64,000 bases of DNA, taken from Bryobacterales bacterium. Lineage in GTDB: Bacteria > Acidobacteriota > Terriglobia > Bryobacterales > Bryobacteraceae. Within the stretch, counting starts at the first letter, position 1; every line of letters begins with the position of its first letter. The DNA lies in assembly GCA_003164035.1 (NCBI GenBank), contig PLRS01000162.1, positions 153,053 through 217,052 of the forward strand, in the 5' to 3' direction. This document shows, one piece after another, positions 52,822 through 61,791 of this stretch. The translations under genes were made by a program, and so were the position numbers. Under the pieces are notes generated by a model that saw nothing but the letters and a program-made list of their open reading frames with translations, was not told where the DNA came from and did no database searches.

Positions 52822-53682
52822 ATGCCGCTGGTTTCGATCGTCACGCCGTGCCTTAACGCGGCCCGCTTCATCGGCGAAACCGTGCGCAGCGTGCTCGATC
52901 AGGATTACCCCGATATCGAATACCTGATCGTGGACGGCGCCTCGACCGACGGCACCCTAGATGTCCTCGCCTCTTACGGCACGCGGGTGCGCGTCGCCAG
53001 CGCTCCCGACCGCGGCCAGGCCGACGCCGTCAACCGCGGATTCGCCCAAACTCGCGGCTCCCTCTTCGCCTTTCTCAATGCCGACGATCTCTACCACGCT
53101 GGCGCCATCCGTGCCGCCGTCGAGGCCTTCGCCTTCCACCCCGAAGCCGCCGCGGTCTACGGCGAGGCGCGCTACATCGACGAATCCGGCCGGGGGGTGG
53201 GCAGCTATCCGGTGGAACCCTTCGAGCCCGCCCTTTTCGCCCGCCGCTGTTTTATCTGCCAGCCCGCGGCCTTCGTCCGCCGCGACGCGTTTGGCGCCTG
53301 TGGCATGCTGGACGCCAGCCTCCGCTATGCCCTGGACTACGACTTTTGGATCCGTCTCTCCGCCTCTTACCCGATGCTCAAAATCGACCGCGTACTGGCC
53401 GATTCGCGCCTCCACGCCGCTAGCAAGACGCTCGCCGAAATGCCCGCGGCCATGCTGGAAACCATTGAAGTGCTGCGCCGGCACTACGGCTATGTACCTT
53501 ATAACTGGCTTTACGGCTATGCCCACCGTCTGCGCACGCAACAGGCGCTCGCCTCCGCGCGGCCGGCGGCGTCGTTCGGGAGCGCGTGCCGGTCGCTCGC
53601 CATGGGCGCCCGCTATAACTGGCGTCACCCGCTTCGCTTCGGCGTGGATATCCTGTCGACCGCCCGCGAGAGCCTCGCTTGA
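52822..53682 (+). CDS. family 2 glycosyltransferase
   Basis: The 286 residues show the GT2 start PLVSIVTPCLNAARFIGETV, RSVLDQDYPDIEYLIVDGAS and the DxD-like FAFLNADDLYHAGA. It should transfer a sugar from a nucleotide sugar to an acceptor in a surface polysaccharide. It overlaps a second GT2 gene, with which it shares the same N-terminal pattern. Confidence 0.92.
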   Translation: MPLVSIVTPCLNAARFIGETVRSVLDQDYPDIEYLIVDGASTDGTLDVLASYGTRVRVASAPDRGQADAVNRGFAQTRGSLFAFLNADDLYHAGAIRAAVEAFAFHPEAAAVYGEARYIDESGRGVGSYPVEPFEPALFARRCFICQPAAFVRRDAFGACGMLDASLRYALDYDFWIRLSASYPMLKIDRVLADSRLHAASKTLAEMPAAMLETIEVLRRHYGYVPYNWLYGYAHRLRTQQALASARPAASFGSACRSLAMGARYNWRHPLRFGVDILSTARESLA

Positions 53683-54860
53683 GCCAACCCCTGGTTACCA
53701 TCGTCACTCCTTCGCTCAACCAGGGTGAGTTCATCCGCGCCACCATCGAAAGCGTGCTGGCGCAGGATTACCCCAACATCGAATACCTGATTATGGACGG
53801 CGGCTCCGCCGACCGCAGCGCTTCGATTGCAGCCGAGTACTCCAGTCGTCTGGCCTGGACCAGCGAAAAGGATCGCGGTCAGTCCCACGCCATTAATAAA
53901 GGTTTTCAATGCGCCCGCGGCGATATCGTGGCCTGGGTGAATTCCGACGACCTGCTCCTGCCCGGCGCGGTCGCCGAGGCCGTGGCCGCACTCCAGCACG
54001 CCGGACCCGCCGCCGCGGTTTACGGCGAAGGCTACCTGATGGATCGCTCCGGCCTGGCGCGCCGCCGCTTTCCCGCTACCGAGCGTTTCAATCTTTGGAA
54101 GCTGGCCTATCTATCCGATTACATCCTGCAGCCGGCGGCCTTCTTCCGCCGTTCCGCCGTGGAGGCGGTTGGCTGGGTCGATGAGTCGCTCCACTACGCC
54201 ATGGATTGGGACTTGCTGATCCGCCTGGGGAAAAAGTTCGGCTTGGCCTACACGCCCGCCTATCTGGCGGCTCTGCGCGAGTATCCCGAGGCCAAGACCT
54301 TTTCCGGCGGCCGCGCCCGCATCGCCGAAATTCGCCGTGTGCTGGAACGCCACACCGGGTTGCACCGCGCGCCCGGTTACTGGACGCATGCCCTGGACCA
54401 GTGCCAGCGCAGCGCCATGACCGCGCTGGCCCGTCCAGGCCCACGCTGGCTCGGTCCGCCGGCCCAATTCCTCAGTCTGCTGGCTTATGCCGCCACGGCC
54501 GCACCCATCGCCTGGGTAGCGCTCGGGGCACAAGGGTGCTTTGCCGGCGGCTGGGTGGGGCGGCGCCTCCGCTGGATGCTGCCCGAAGGGCATGGCAGGG
54601 TCGAGATCCGCGGTGTGGTGCCCACCCACCCCTCCCTGCGCGGCCAGTCCCTCGCCGTCTGGCTCGAAGGCAGCGAGCTAGCGCGCTGGCCGGTCGGCCC
54701 CGGCAGCTTTGAAATCGCCTTTGACCTTCCCGCCTCCGCCGGACGAACCCTTCAGTTCGAAGTTCGCGCCACCCGCTGGCGCCGGGCCCCGCTCGAAGCC
54801 GGGTTGGGCCTGAATGGCGTGGCCTGGAAGGTGGAGTCCATCCGTTCGGAGCGGGTCTAA
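53679..54860 (+). CDS. family 2 glycosyltransferase with extra C-terminal domain
   Basis: The 393 residues begin VTIVTPSLNQGEFIRATIES followed by VLAQDYPNIEYLIMDGGSAD and IVAWVNSDDLLLPGA, clear GT2 motifs. After residue 250 a region with a hydrophobic helix and a beta-rich domain follows (GRTLQFEVRATRWRRAPLEA), which may bind carbohydrate. The start is a TTG overlapping the previous stop (TTGA). It probably acts on the same polymer as its neighbour. Confidence 0.88.
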   Translation: MSQPLVTIVTPSLNQGEFIRATIESVLAQDYPNIEYLIMDGGSADRSASIAAEYSSRLAWTSEKDRGQSHAINKGFQCARGDIVAWVNSDDLLLPGAVAEAVAALQHAGPAAAVYGEGYLMDRSGLARRRFPATERFNLWKLAYLSDYILQPAAFFRRSAVEAVGWVDESLHYAMDWDLLIRLGKKFGLAYTPAYLAALREYPEAKTFSGGRARIAEIRRVLERHTGLHRAPGYWTHALDQCQRSAMTALARPGPRWLGPPAQFLSLLAYAATAAPIAWVALGAQGCFAGGWVGRRLRWMLPEGHGRVEIRGVVPTHPSLRGQSLAVWLEGSELARWPVGPGSFEIAFDLPASAGRTLQFEVRATRWRRAPLEAGLGLNGVAWKVESIRSERV

Positions 54861-54904
54861 CTCCTTCCAATTCCCCGCGTTACTCCAACTTGGTTTCGAC
54901 AGTT

Positions 54905-54925
54905 TGGTGCCTGTTCCAGGTACCA
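54905..54925. repeat. short palindrome upstream of the pseudokinase gene
   Basis: TGGTGCCTG and CAGGTACCA form an imperfect palindrome around two T bases. It lies about 120 bases before the pseudokinase start and could be an operator or a repeat. Confidence 0.4.
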
Positions 54926-55046
54926 AAGGTACTTTAGCGATAGTTTAGCCAACTGTAGTAACCGTTTGGAACTTGCTACCGCGGGTGGAGAACTGATTTA
55001 CTCAGAGTGGGCGAGAGATTCCCGCTCGATATTCTGGAGGTTATGC

Positions 55047-56483
55047 ATGTCCGCCGCTCCCACGCTTCCGCAGACCTTGGCTCATCGTTTGGCTGAGGGA
55101 AAGCTGCCAGTTCCCGAATCGCTCCGGACCGGAACCCAATTGGCCGAGGCATTGCGCAAGTTGCACGACACCGGACGAGTACACGGAGCCGTGTCGCCCG
55201 CCAATGTGAATCTTACTCCGGACGGCGTGGAGCTGACTTCCGCGCTGCCTTCTTTGACACCCACGCCTTACACCGCCCCGGAAGTCATCGCCGGAAGACC
55301 GGCGGATGTGGCCAGCGACATCTTCTCTTATGGCACCGTGTTGTACGAAATGTTGACCGGGCGGCGCGCCTTCGATGGCGGCGACTTCGCCTCCATTGCC
55401 GTCGCCGTGACCCAAGCCCAGCCGGCGCCTACCGGCAGCCCGGCGGTGGATCGGCTGATGGCCGCCTGCCTGGCCAAGGACCCCGCGGCGCGGCCGCCGC
55501 GGATGCAGAAAGTCATCCTCGAACTGAAGATGTTGAGCATGCTCGCCAAGCGTTCGGAACCGCCGGCTCCGCGCCGCGACGCTACGCTCGAAACCGCGCT
55601 GCGAGCCGAAATCGCGCAGCTCGAAGCCCGTATCGACCGCCGTCTGGAAAGCCATCGCCAGGACGTGGCGGCGTCGCATCGCGACACTGCCGATACCCTG
55701 TCCGGGCTGCGCGGCGAACTGGGTAAAATCGCCTCTCAACTGGACACCGCGCAACAAAGTTCGGTGCTCTCCCAACAGGAGATCCACGCCACCGGCGAAA
55801 AGCTCATCGGCCACGTGCAACAACACCTCGATGCCAGCGCCGAGCGCGTGCAGCGGCTGGAACAGGATTTGGCGGCCAGCCAGGAGCGGGTGCGCAAACT
55901 GGCGGAAACCGGGTTGAACCATCAACACCTGGCACAGATCGGCCTCAACCTGGAAGCTCACGCCGGCCGCATGCAGCAAATCGAGTCCGCCCTCGCCGCC
56001 ACTCGTGGCGCTCTGGAAAAGCTCGACCGCAACGCCGCCAGCCGAGAGCACGTCGCCGAGATCGCCCAAAGCCTGGGATACCACCAGGCGCGCACCGAGA
56101 AAATCGAAGCCGCCCTGGTTGCCTTGCAGGGCGCTTTCGAGCGGCGCGTGGAATCCTCCGTCAACCCGGAACAGGTGGCGCAACTCGCCCATGGCGTCGA
56201 GACCCAAACCTCCCGCGTCGACAGCCTCGAAAAGACCGTCGCCGAGCACGCCGGCGCCTTGGCCGCCGATGTCACCCGGCGCATCGCCGATCTCCACAAA
56301 CTGGTCGCCGAGGACGTGCAGAGCCTCGAGGGCACCATCAAGCAGCAAGCCGGATCGATCGAATCGCTGCGTACCGCCATGTCCCAGACCGACGATCTGG
56401 TGGAACGCGTGGTCGAAGCGCTGGAATCCCTGCAATCGACCATTCTCGAGCATAACGAAGAGCGCACCGCTGTAATCGGCTAA
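55047..56483 (+). CDS. pseudokinase C-lobe fused to a long coiled coil
   Basis: GGAGG precedes the ATG at 55047. Residues 1-180 match the C-lobe of Solibacter-type Ser/Thr kinases: LAHRLAEGKLPVPESLRTG, HGAVSPANVNLTPDGVEL in place of HRDLKPxNxxL, YTAPEVIAG and SDIFSYGTVLYEMLTGRRAF. The N-lobe with the Gly loop and Lys is absent. The catalytic Asp is Ala48 and the Lys is Ser50. No DFG motif is present. It cannot phosphorylate. Residues 190-470 form heptad-rich coiled coils with repeated Q-I-x-x-L patterns. It is probably a scaffold or sensor. Confidence 0.85.
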   Translation: MSAAPTLPQTLAHRLAEGKLPVPESLRTGTQLAEALRKLHDTGRVHGAVSPANVNLTPDGVELTSALPSLTPTPYTAPEVIAGRPADVASDIFSYGTVLYEMLTGRRAFDGGDFASIAVAVTQAQPAPTGSPAVDRLMAACLAKDPAARPPRMQKVILELKMLSMLAKRSEPPAPRRDATLETALRAEIAQLEARIDRRLESHRQDVAASHRDTADTLSGLRGELGKIASQLDTAQQSSVLSQQEIHATGEKLIGHVQQHLDASAERVQRLEQDLAASQERVRKLAETGLNHQHLAQIGLNLEAHAGRMQQIESALAATRGALEKLDRNAASREHVAEIAQSLGYHQARTEKIEAALVALQGAFERRVESSVNPEQVAQLAHGVETQTSRVDSLEKTVAEHAGALAADVTRRIADLHKLVAEDVQSLEGTIKQQAGSIESLRTAMSQTDDLVERVVEALESLQSTILEHNEERTAVIG

Positions 56484-56516
56484 GCACTCCATTTCGGAAT
56501 TACGGCTACGAAATAA

Positions 56517-56604
56517 GCAACCGCTCCCTCGCGGTCGCGGCTCGGTTACGGGCACCGCGCGTTTTCAAACACTTACCGAGCCGCGACCGCGAGGGAGCGG
56601 TTGC
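56517..56604. repeat. perfect 30-bp inverted repeat
   Basis: The arm 56517-56546, starting GCAACCGCTCCCTCGCGG, is the exact complement of 56575-56604. The 28-base spacer contains no gene. The arms themselves contain the smaller palindrome CCGCGACCGCGAGG-type text. It lies 33 bases after the pseudokinase stop and could end its transcription. Confidence 0.9.
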
Positions 56605-56828
56605 CGGGAAATACGTTAGCGAATTAATGAAGTTGCGTACCAAGGAGCCGTGAAAAAACAAATCATAGCCGCCGATGAACGCGGATAAACGCCGATAAAT
56701 CCTTTGGTTTGTTCACAGGCGTTCTGGGCGGATCTTGCATAGCGCTCCAGGGCGTTCAGAGCCAACAGCTGAAAGCCGATCGCTTCTTTCCTCTTGCCTA
56801 AAGGCGAATAAAAAGCGAAAATACGGTT

Positions 56829-57785
56829 ATGGCACTGGTCGGCATTGCGCGCCTGGCTTCCCACGCCGAACGCCTGGAGGCCAAGCGTCAAGTGGAGTAC
56901 TTCGAAATGCCCGCGCGCAGCATTTTGAACCGCACCCGGCCGGACGCGCCATTTCAGTGGACCATCAATCCCTATCGCGGCTGCGAGTTCGCCTGCAAAT
57001 ACTGCTACGCCCGCTACACCCACGAGTTCATGGAGATGAGCGCGGCCGAGTTCGACGACCGCATCTATGCCAAGGCTGCTTCGGCCCAGCTTCTCCGCCA
57101 GGAATTGCGGCGGGTGGCGCCGGGGGAGCGAATTGCACTCGGCACCGCTACCGATCCCTACCAGCCGGCCGAGCGGCGCTACCTCAGGACGCGCGAGCTT
57201 CTCACGGTGTTCGCGGCCGAAAACGGCCGGCATCTCGGCATTACCACCAAGTCCGACTTGGTCGCCCGCGACCTGGATCTATTGCTCGAGATCGCCCGCC
57301 GCAACGTGCTGAACGTCTATTTCACCATCACCACCTTGAATGAAGCCCTGGCGCGAAAGCTCGAACCGCGCGCTCCCACCCCCGAACTCCGCCTGCGCGC
57401 GGTCGAGAAGCTGAGCCGCGCCGGCATCGTGGTCGGAGTGACGCCCAGTCCTATCATGCCCGGCCTGACCGATTCGCCACGCGGCCTGGACCGGCTGGCC
57501 AAGACCGCCCGCGATCGCGGCGCGCAGTCCTTCGGCGAGGGAGTCCTATTCCTGATGCCCAGCGCGCAGGAGGTATTTTTCCCATTCCTGGAAGAACGCT
57601 TCCCGGAGATGGCGGCCCAATACCGGCGCCTGTTCGCCGGCGGGCCGTATCTGGGGCGCGATTACAAAGACAAGCTGCGCGCGCTGGTGGCGGAAATCCG
57701 CGACCGCTACGGCCTCTCCCCGCGCCCGGTGGAATATCGCCCCGAACTGTGGCTCGACGACCCCCAGGGCAGCTTATTCCAATAG
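56829..57785 (+). CDS. radical SAM protein (SPL-like, Rv2578c family)
   Basis: The 318 residues have the radical SAM cluster motif in [20 protein letters not shown] (C-x3-C-x2-C), and [20 protein letters not shown], typical of the spore-photoproduct-lyase-like family found also in non-sporulating bacteria. Members are suspected to act in DNA or nucleic-acid repair, but no substrate is proven. The region between the pseudokinase and this gene (56484-56828) holds one inverted repeat and otherwise nothing recognisable. Confidence 0.88.
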   Translation: MALVGIARLASHAERLEAKRQVEYFEMPARSILNRTRPDAPFQWTINPYRGCEFACKYCYARYTHEFMEMSAAEFDDRIYAKAASAQLLRQELRRVAPGERIALGTATDPYQPAERRYLRTRELLTVFAAENGRHLGITTKSDLVARDLDLLLEIARRNVLNVYFTITTLNEALARKLEPRAPTPELRLRAVEKLSRAGIVVGVTPSPIMPGLTDSPRGLDRLAKTARDRGAQSFGEGVLFLMPSAQEVFFPFLEERFPEMAAQYRRLFAGGPYLGRDYKDKLRALVAEIRDRYGLSPRPVEYRPELWLDDPQGSLFQ

Positions 57786-57826
57786 CCCCGGCGATCCGTG
57801 TCGCCCCATTTCCGTTACATTGGAAC

Positions 57827-58852
57827 TTGCCCTCCGACCTCGCCGAATTCGATTACCACCTTCCCGAAGACCTCATCGCCCAGGAGCCACTTCCGGACCG
57901 CGCCGCCTCGCGCATGCTCGTCGTCGACCGCGCTTCCGGCCGCTGCGAGGACCGCGCCTTTCGCGACCTGCCCGAACTTCTCGGCCCCGGCGATTGCCTG
58001 GTATTGAACGATTCGCGGGTTTTTCCCGCGCGCCTGTACGGCCATCGCGCCGGCTGGCAGGGCAAGGTCGAGGTCCTGCTCGTGCGGCCGATGCAGGCGG
58101 GCGGCCGTGTCTGGGAAGCGTTGGTGCGGCCCGGCCGCAAGGTGCGTACCGGCGAGCGAATCTCCTTCGATGGCGATCTCGAAGCCGAGGTGATCGGCCG
58201 GGGCGAATTCGGCCAGCGCACGCTGTCGTTTCCCGCCAACCGCGACCTGTTCGAAGATTTCGAGCGCATCGGGCACGTGCCCCTACCACCCTATATCCGC
58301 CGCCCCGATCGGCCGCAAGATCGCGAGCGCTACCAGACCGTCTTTGCCGCCGAAAAAGGCTCGGTCGCCGCCCCCACCGCCGGCCTTCACTTCACCCCCG
58401 AGCTGTTGGAAGCTTGCCGCGCGCGCGGCGCCCGAACCGCATACGTCACCCTCCACGTGGGCCTCGGAACTTTTCAACCGCTGCACGACGAGCAATTGCA
58501 GCAGGGCAAGCTGCACCGGGAGTGGTTTCGCATCGGCGCCGAAAACGCCGCTCTCATGGGAGCCGCGCACCGGCTGGTGGCCGTGGGCACCACCAGCATG
58601 CGCAGCCTCGAATCCGCCCTGGCGCGCGGCCCGCTGGAGGCCGTCTCCGGCGAAACCGATCTGTTTATCCGCCCCGGCTACGCCTTTCGCGGCGCAGGCG
58701 CCCTGCTCACCAATTTTCACCTGCCGCGCACCAGCCTCTTACTGCTGGTCTGCGCCTTCGCCGGGACGGAACTGGCCCTGGCCGCCTATCGCCACGCCGT
58801 GGAGCAAAGGTATCGCTTCTATTCGTACGGCGACTGTATGTTGATCGTGTAG
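57827..58852 (+). CDS. queA: S-adenosylmethionine:tRNA ribosyltransferase-isomerase QueA
   Basis: QueA adds the ribosyl part of SAM to 7-aminomethyl-deazaguanine in tRNA, giving epoxyqueuosine, the substrate of QueG (encoded at 7.6 kb). The 341 residues show [36 protein letters not shown] and [19 protein letters not shown]. No ATG is suitably placed. The TTG at 57827 gives the normal N-terminus ([18 protein letters not shown]). It follows the radical SAM gene by 41 bases. Confidence 0.95.
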   Translation: MPSDLAEFDYHLPEDLIAQEPLPDRAASRMLVVDRASGRCEDRAFRDLPELLGPGDCLVLNDSRVFPARLYGHRAGWQGKVEVLLVRPMQAGGRVWEALVRPGRKVRTGERISFDGDLEAEVIGRGEFGQRTLSFPANRDLFEDFERIGHVPLPPYIRRPDRPQDRERYQTVFAAEKGSVAAPTAGLHFTPELLEACRARGARTAYVTLHVGLGTFQPLHDEQLQQGKLHREWFRIGAENAALMGAAHRLVAVGTTSMRSLESALARGPLEAVSGETDLFIRPGYAFRGAGALLTNFHLPRTSLLLLVCAFAGTELALAAYRHAVEQRYRFYSYGDCMLIV

Positions 58853-58861
58853 CCATCCCTA

Positions 58862-59349
58862 TATCGGTTCGTGGCGCGGACACTTGTGTCTGCAGCGCCG
58901 AGATTCGTCTCGGTGCTTCTCTGGCTGCAACGACTTTTTCGTGGAGCGGGCTCTCAGTCCAATGCCGCATACTTTTTCATCCCGGTTGTGTTTCTGCACA
59001 AATTGTGGGGCAGCCAATTCTGGCTGCAGCCGGCTTTTAGCCGGCATTCGCCTGGCAGGAGGACTCGCTGCGCCTCGAAAGGGCCGCCTAGAAAGGCGGC
59101 TGCGGGCAAAATTGCCCACCCCACAGTTTATGCGGACTGTCCGCGACGAAAAAAGTATGCGGCATTGGGCTCTCAGTCTGCCACGCCGGGACTCACCCCT
59201 GCGCTTGTCTCGCATAGCCTGTCGTACTCCCCGGGCACGCGAAGATAGCCCGCGGCCTTGGTCGCGGCCCTGCTGCTCTGTGTGGGCAGGTTGGTTACTA
59301 AAACCTGTGGACCAATTGCCAATCGGTCCAGCCGGGCGCCAGCCCGGCA
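58862..59349. repeat. array of about twelve short hairpins
   Basis: No gene is seen from 58853 to 59378. Instead, hairpins follow each other: GCGGACACTTGTGTCTGC (58876), GCCGAGATTCGTCTCGG (58898), GCAGCCAATTCTGGCTGC (59010), GCCGGCTTTTAGCCGGC (59029), GCCGCCTAGAAAGGCGGC (59083), GGGCAAAATTGCCC (59104), GCGGACTGTCCGC (59132), CGCGGCCTTGGTCGCGG (59251), CAGGTT/AACCTG (59287-59307), a GGACC/GGTCC palindrome (59309-59329) and GCCGGGCGCCAGCCCGGC (59331). A larger inverted repeat (CAATGCCGCATAC words at 58960 and 59148) encloses the middle. Confidence 0.85.
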
Positions 59350-59378
59350 GCAACGCCGACTTGCGCTCCAAGTCTTGC

Positions 59379-59576
59379 ATGGCTAATGTAAAGGCTATGG
59401 CTGAACCTGTTCACCAAGGCCCCTTCGTCGACGCAGTCGAGGTCGACGCCCCAACCCTGGCGGCGATCGACCGCGGAATCAGGGCTGCTGACGAAGGCCG
59501 CACCGTTTCGATCGATGAAGTCCGCAAGATGATTCCAAAGTGGATTTCCAAATTCGAATCGCAGAAGCCGCGCTAG
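59379..59576 (+). CDS. small antitoxin-like protein
   Basis: The 65 residues include VDAVEVDAPTLAAIDRGIRA and ADEGRTVSIDEVRKMIPKWI, a pattern like short antitoxins that precede ParE/RelE-type toxins. No toxin gene follows; the next gene lies on the other strand. The start may be 59379 or the ATG at 59397. It sits right after a dense hairpin array. Confidence 0.6.
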   Translation: MANVKAMAEPVHQGPFVDAVEVDAPTLAAIDRGIRAADEGRTVSIDEVRKMIPKWISKFESQKPR

Positions 59577-59610
59577 GCGGCGGCGCTGCCCGTCTCGTCG
59601 CCCCTTCTCC

Positions 59611-60228
59611 CTACACCGCGTTCAAAATCGCCACCGCCCCCTGGTAGCTCCATTGGTTCAGCCACAGCCCGAGCGGCGTCACCCACATCGCCACAATCAG
59701 CAGGCCGAATCCGAAGCGCGCCAGTTCCATGTACACCACCGGGGGAATGCGGGCGGCCAGCAGCAGCTTGGAACCATCCAGAGGCGGCACCGGCAGCAGG
59801 TTGAACAGCGCCAGGTAAAGGCTCAACAGCACCCCGCGGGCGGCGAATTGGGCGAATGCCGGGAAAGCGTGCGCCGTCGCGGTCGAGACCACTCCCAGAA
59901 TCACCGCCATGATGACGTTGCTCGCCGGCCCGGCCAGCGATACCAGTGCCAGCCCATTTAGACCGCCTCGCAATCGGCTCGGCTGCGTCATCACCGGCTT
60001 GCCCCAGCCCAAAAAGCCGGCCCCCAACAGCGACGTCACAAAAGGCAGAATGGCCGTGCCCATCCAATCCACGTGCGCCAGCGGGTTGAGCGTCAACCGC
60101 CCCTGCCGCGCCGGGGTGTCGTCGCCCAGCCGCACCGCCGTCCAGGCATGCGCGAATTCGTGCGGCGCCGTCAGGATCCACAGCAGGAGCACGTTGAGCA
60201 AAGCGGTTTCAAAGTGAAGGCCGTTCAT
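59611..60228 (-). CDS. M50 site-2-protease-like membrane protease
   Basis: The 205 residues have the zinc motif HEFAH in a membrane helix (LTAPHEFAHAWTAVRLGDDT) and the second motif NLLPVPPLDGSKLL with the third zinc ligand Asp. Five to six helices are visible. It belongs to the small M50 proteins (Rv/YwhC-like) that lack a PDZ domain. It may act in regulated intramembrane cleavage. A 23-codon frame may precede it in ATGA overlap. Confidence 0.88.
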   Translation of the reverse strand: MNGLHFETALLNVLLLWILTAPHEFAHAWTAVRLGDDTPARQGRLTLNPLAHVDWMGTAILPFVTSLLGAGFLGWGKPVMTQPSRLRGGLNGLALVSLAGPASNVIMAVILGVVSTATAHAFPAFAQFAARGVLLSLYLALFNLLPVPPLDGSKLLLAARIPPVVYMELARFGFGLLIVAMWVTPLGLWLNQWSYQGAVAILNAV

Positions 60229-60296
60229 TTATGCCGCCGTACGGCGAGAGCCCACAGAGTGAGCAGGGCGGCTACCGCCGCCACCGAGATCCACAT
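60225..60296 (-). CDS. possible 23-residue leader membrane peptide
   Basis: From the ATG at 60296 a frame reads MWISVAAVAALLTLWALAVR and then RHK, ending in TGA that overlaps the M50 start (ATGA). It has one hydrophobic helix with basic end. The ribosome-binding site is weak. It could be a translated coupling peptide or chance. Confidence 0.35.
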   Translation of the reverse strand: MWISVAAVAALLTLWALAVRRHK

Positions 60297-60370
60297 GCGG
60301 AAGCCTGACGACCATTCTAGTGGTATCCTGAAGTTTACACCATCAAATTTTTCCTGAGGTCGAGATCCCA

Positions 60371-61639
60371 TTGGCATTATTGGAAGGTTGCAGGCACTCG
60401 CTTGAAGTTTCCATCCCCGTCGAGGACGTGGACGGCGAAACCGGCCGGGTTATGGCGGACGTTCAGAAGCGCGCCAAGCTGCCCGGCTTTCGTCCCGGCA
60501 AGGCACCCGCCTCGTTGATTCGCAAACAGTTTGCCGGCGACATCCGGCAGCGCGTGCTCGAAAGCCTGATCCCCAAGTTCCTGAACAAGCAGTTCGAGGC
60601 GGAAAACCTCAACGTGGTGGGCACGCCGGACATTAAAGACGTTCACTTCCACGACGGCGAGCCCCTCCGCTTCAAGGCCGAATTCGAAGTCGTGCCCGCC
60701 ATCGAGCTCCAGGAATACAAAGGCGTGGAAGTGCCTTATCACGACCCGGAAGTGATCGCCGAAGACGTGGCCCAACGGATCGAGGAATTGCGCCAGGCCA
60801 AGGCCGACTATAGCAATGTGGACCCGCGCCCGATCGAGGACGGCGATTTCGCCGTGGTTTCGCTCGAAACCGTTTCCGGCGCCGGCGCCGAATCGGGTCC
60901 CGTCAAGCAGGACGAAACCGTGCTCGAAATCGGCGGCAAAGATACCTTCCCGGCCTTCAGCGAGAACCTGCGGGGAGCCAGCCCGGGCGACGAAAAGGAG
61001 TTCTCGGTCCCCTATCCCGAGGATTACGGCAACAAGCGCCTGGCCGGCAAGACGGTCGCTTTTCACGCCAAAGTGAAAGGGATCCGCAAGAAGGAACTGC
61101 CGGAATTGAACGACGATTTCGCCCAGGATCTCGGCGACTACCGCAACCTGGAAGAACTGCGGGAGGCCCTCCGCAAGAACATCTTCGCCCAGCGGCAGTA
61201 TGAGGCCCAGCAGGCCGCCAAGGAAAAGATCGTCGAGAAGCTGGTCGCGGAGCACGATTTTCCGGTGCCGGAAGTATTCGTCGAGCGCCAGATCCGCAAC
61301 CGCGTGGAGCAAAGCCTGCGCGCCCTGGCTTCGGAGGGCGTGGACCCCAACCAACTCAAACTGGATTGGGCCAAGGTGAAGGAATCCCAACGCGAAAAAG
61401 CGGTGCATGAGGTGAAGGCCAGCCTGCTGCTTGCCAAGGTGGCCGAACGGGAGGCTATTCACGCCACCCGTGAAGAAGTGGACCGGGAAGTGGAACGGAT
61501 CGCCCGCCAGCAGCGGGAACCGGTGCCTGCGGTGGAAATGCGTTTCGAGAGGGATGGCACTTTGGGCAGGATTGCCAGCCACATCCAGACCGAGAAAACT
61601 CTCAACTTGCTGTTCGAACACGCCCGCAAAACCGCCTGA
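60371..61639 (+). CDS. tig: trigger factor
   Basis: Trigger factor is the ribosome-bound chaperone for nascent chains. The 422 residues contain the ribosome-binding part with GFRPGKAP (the family GFRxGKxP signature), the FKBP-type domain (VSLETVSGAGAESGPVKQDE to AFHAKVKGIRKKELPELNDD), and a long helical C-terminal chaperone domain. The start is a TTG at 60371. It opens the proteostasis run with clpX and lon. Confidence 0.95.
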   Translation: MALLEGCRHSLEVSIPVEDVDGETGRVMADVQKRAKLPGFRPGKAPASLIRKQFAGDIRQRVLESLIPKFLNKQFEAENLNVVGTPDIKDVHFHDGEPLRFKAEFEVVPAIELQEYKGVEVPYHDPEVIAEDVAQRIEELRQAKADYSNVDPRPIEDGDFAVVSLETVSGAGAESGPVKQDETVLEIGGKDTFPAFSENLRGASPGDEKEFSVPYPEDYGNKRLAGKTVAFHAKVKGIRKKELPELNDDFAQDLGDYRNLEELREALRKNIFAQRQYEAQQAAKEKIVEKLVAEHDFPVPEVFVERQIRNRVEQSLRALASEGVDPNQLKLDWAKVKESQREKAVHEVKASLLLAKVAEREAIHATREEVDREVERIARQQREPVPAVEMRFERDGTLGRIASHIQTEKTLNLLFEHARKTA

Positions 61640-61791
61640 TGGTCCGTTATCAACCTTGGAAGACATTGCTATGGAAGCCGGTTCGGGGGATAATAGAAAC
61701 GAAATCGGTTGAGGTTCTCGACACCGACAGTGGCCGGGGCCGAATCGGAGCCTTACTGCGGCCAGCGGTGGTACAGGAGAAAATTGCTTGA
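61639..61791 (+). CDS. 50-residue bridging frame between tig and clpX
   Basis: The ATG at 61639 overlaps the tig stop (TGATG), and the TGA at 61789 overlaps the clpX TTG start (TTGA). The frame exactly fills the gap: [20 protein letters not shown], then [30 protein letters not shown]. It sits where clpP is found in many bacteria but shows no ClpP motif. It is either an unknown coupling peptide or a chance frame. Confidence 0.4.
   Translation: MVRYQPWKTLLWKPVRGIIETKSVEVLDTDSGRGRIGALLRPAVVQEKIA

Noticed and set aside
54861..55046. Possible upstream extension of the pseudokinase gene from 54966
   Set aside because: The strong GGAGG site and kinase homology both begin at 55047; the upstream codons look like translated promoter DNA.
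56640..56828. Possible small gene or tRNA before the radical SAM gene
   Set aside because: No frame with coding character and no cloverleaf pattern were found. The stretch holds a GATGAACGCGGATAAACG-type word that I take for an interspersed repeat.
58862..59349. CRISPR array near 59 kb
   Set aside because: The units are different palindromes with no constant repeat or regular spacer length, and no cas genes are present.
60377..61666. Minus-strand frame of 429 codons opposite trigger factor
   Set aside because: Mirror of trigger factor codons; no independent evidence.
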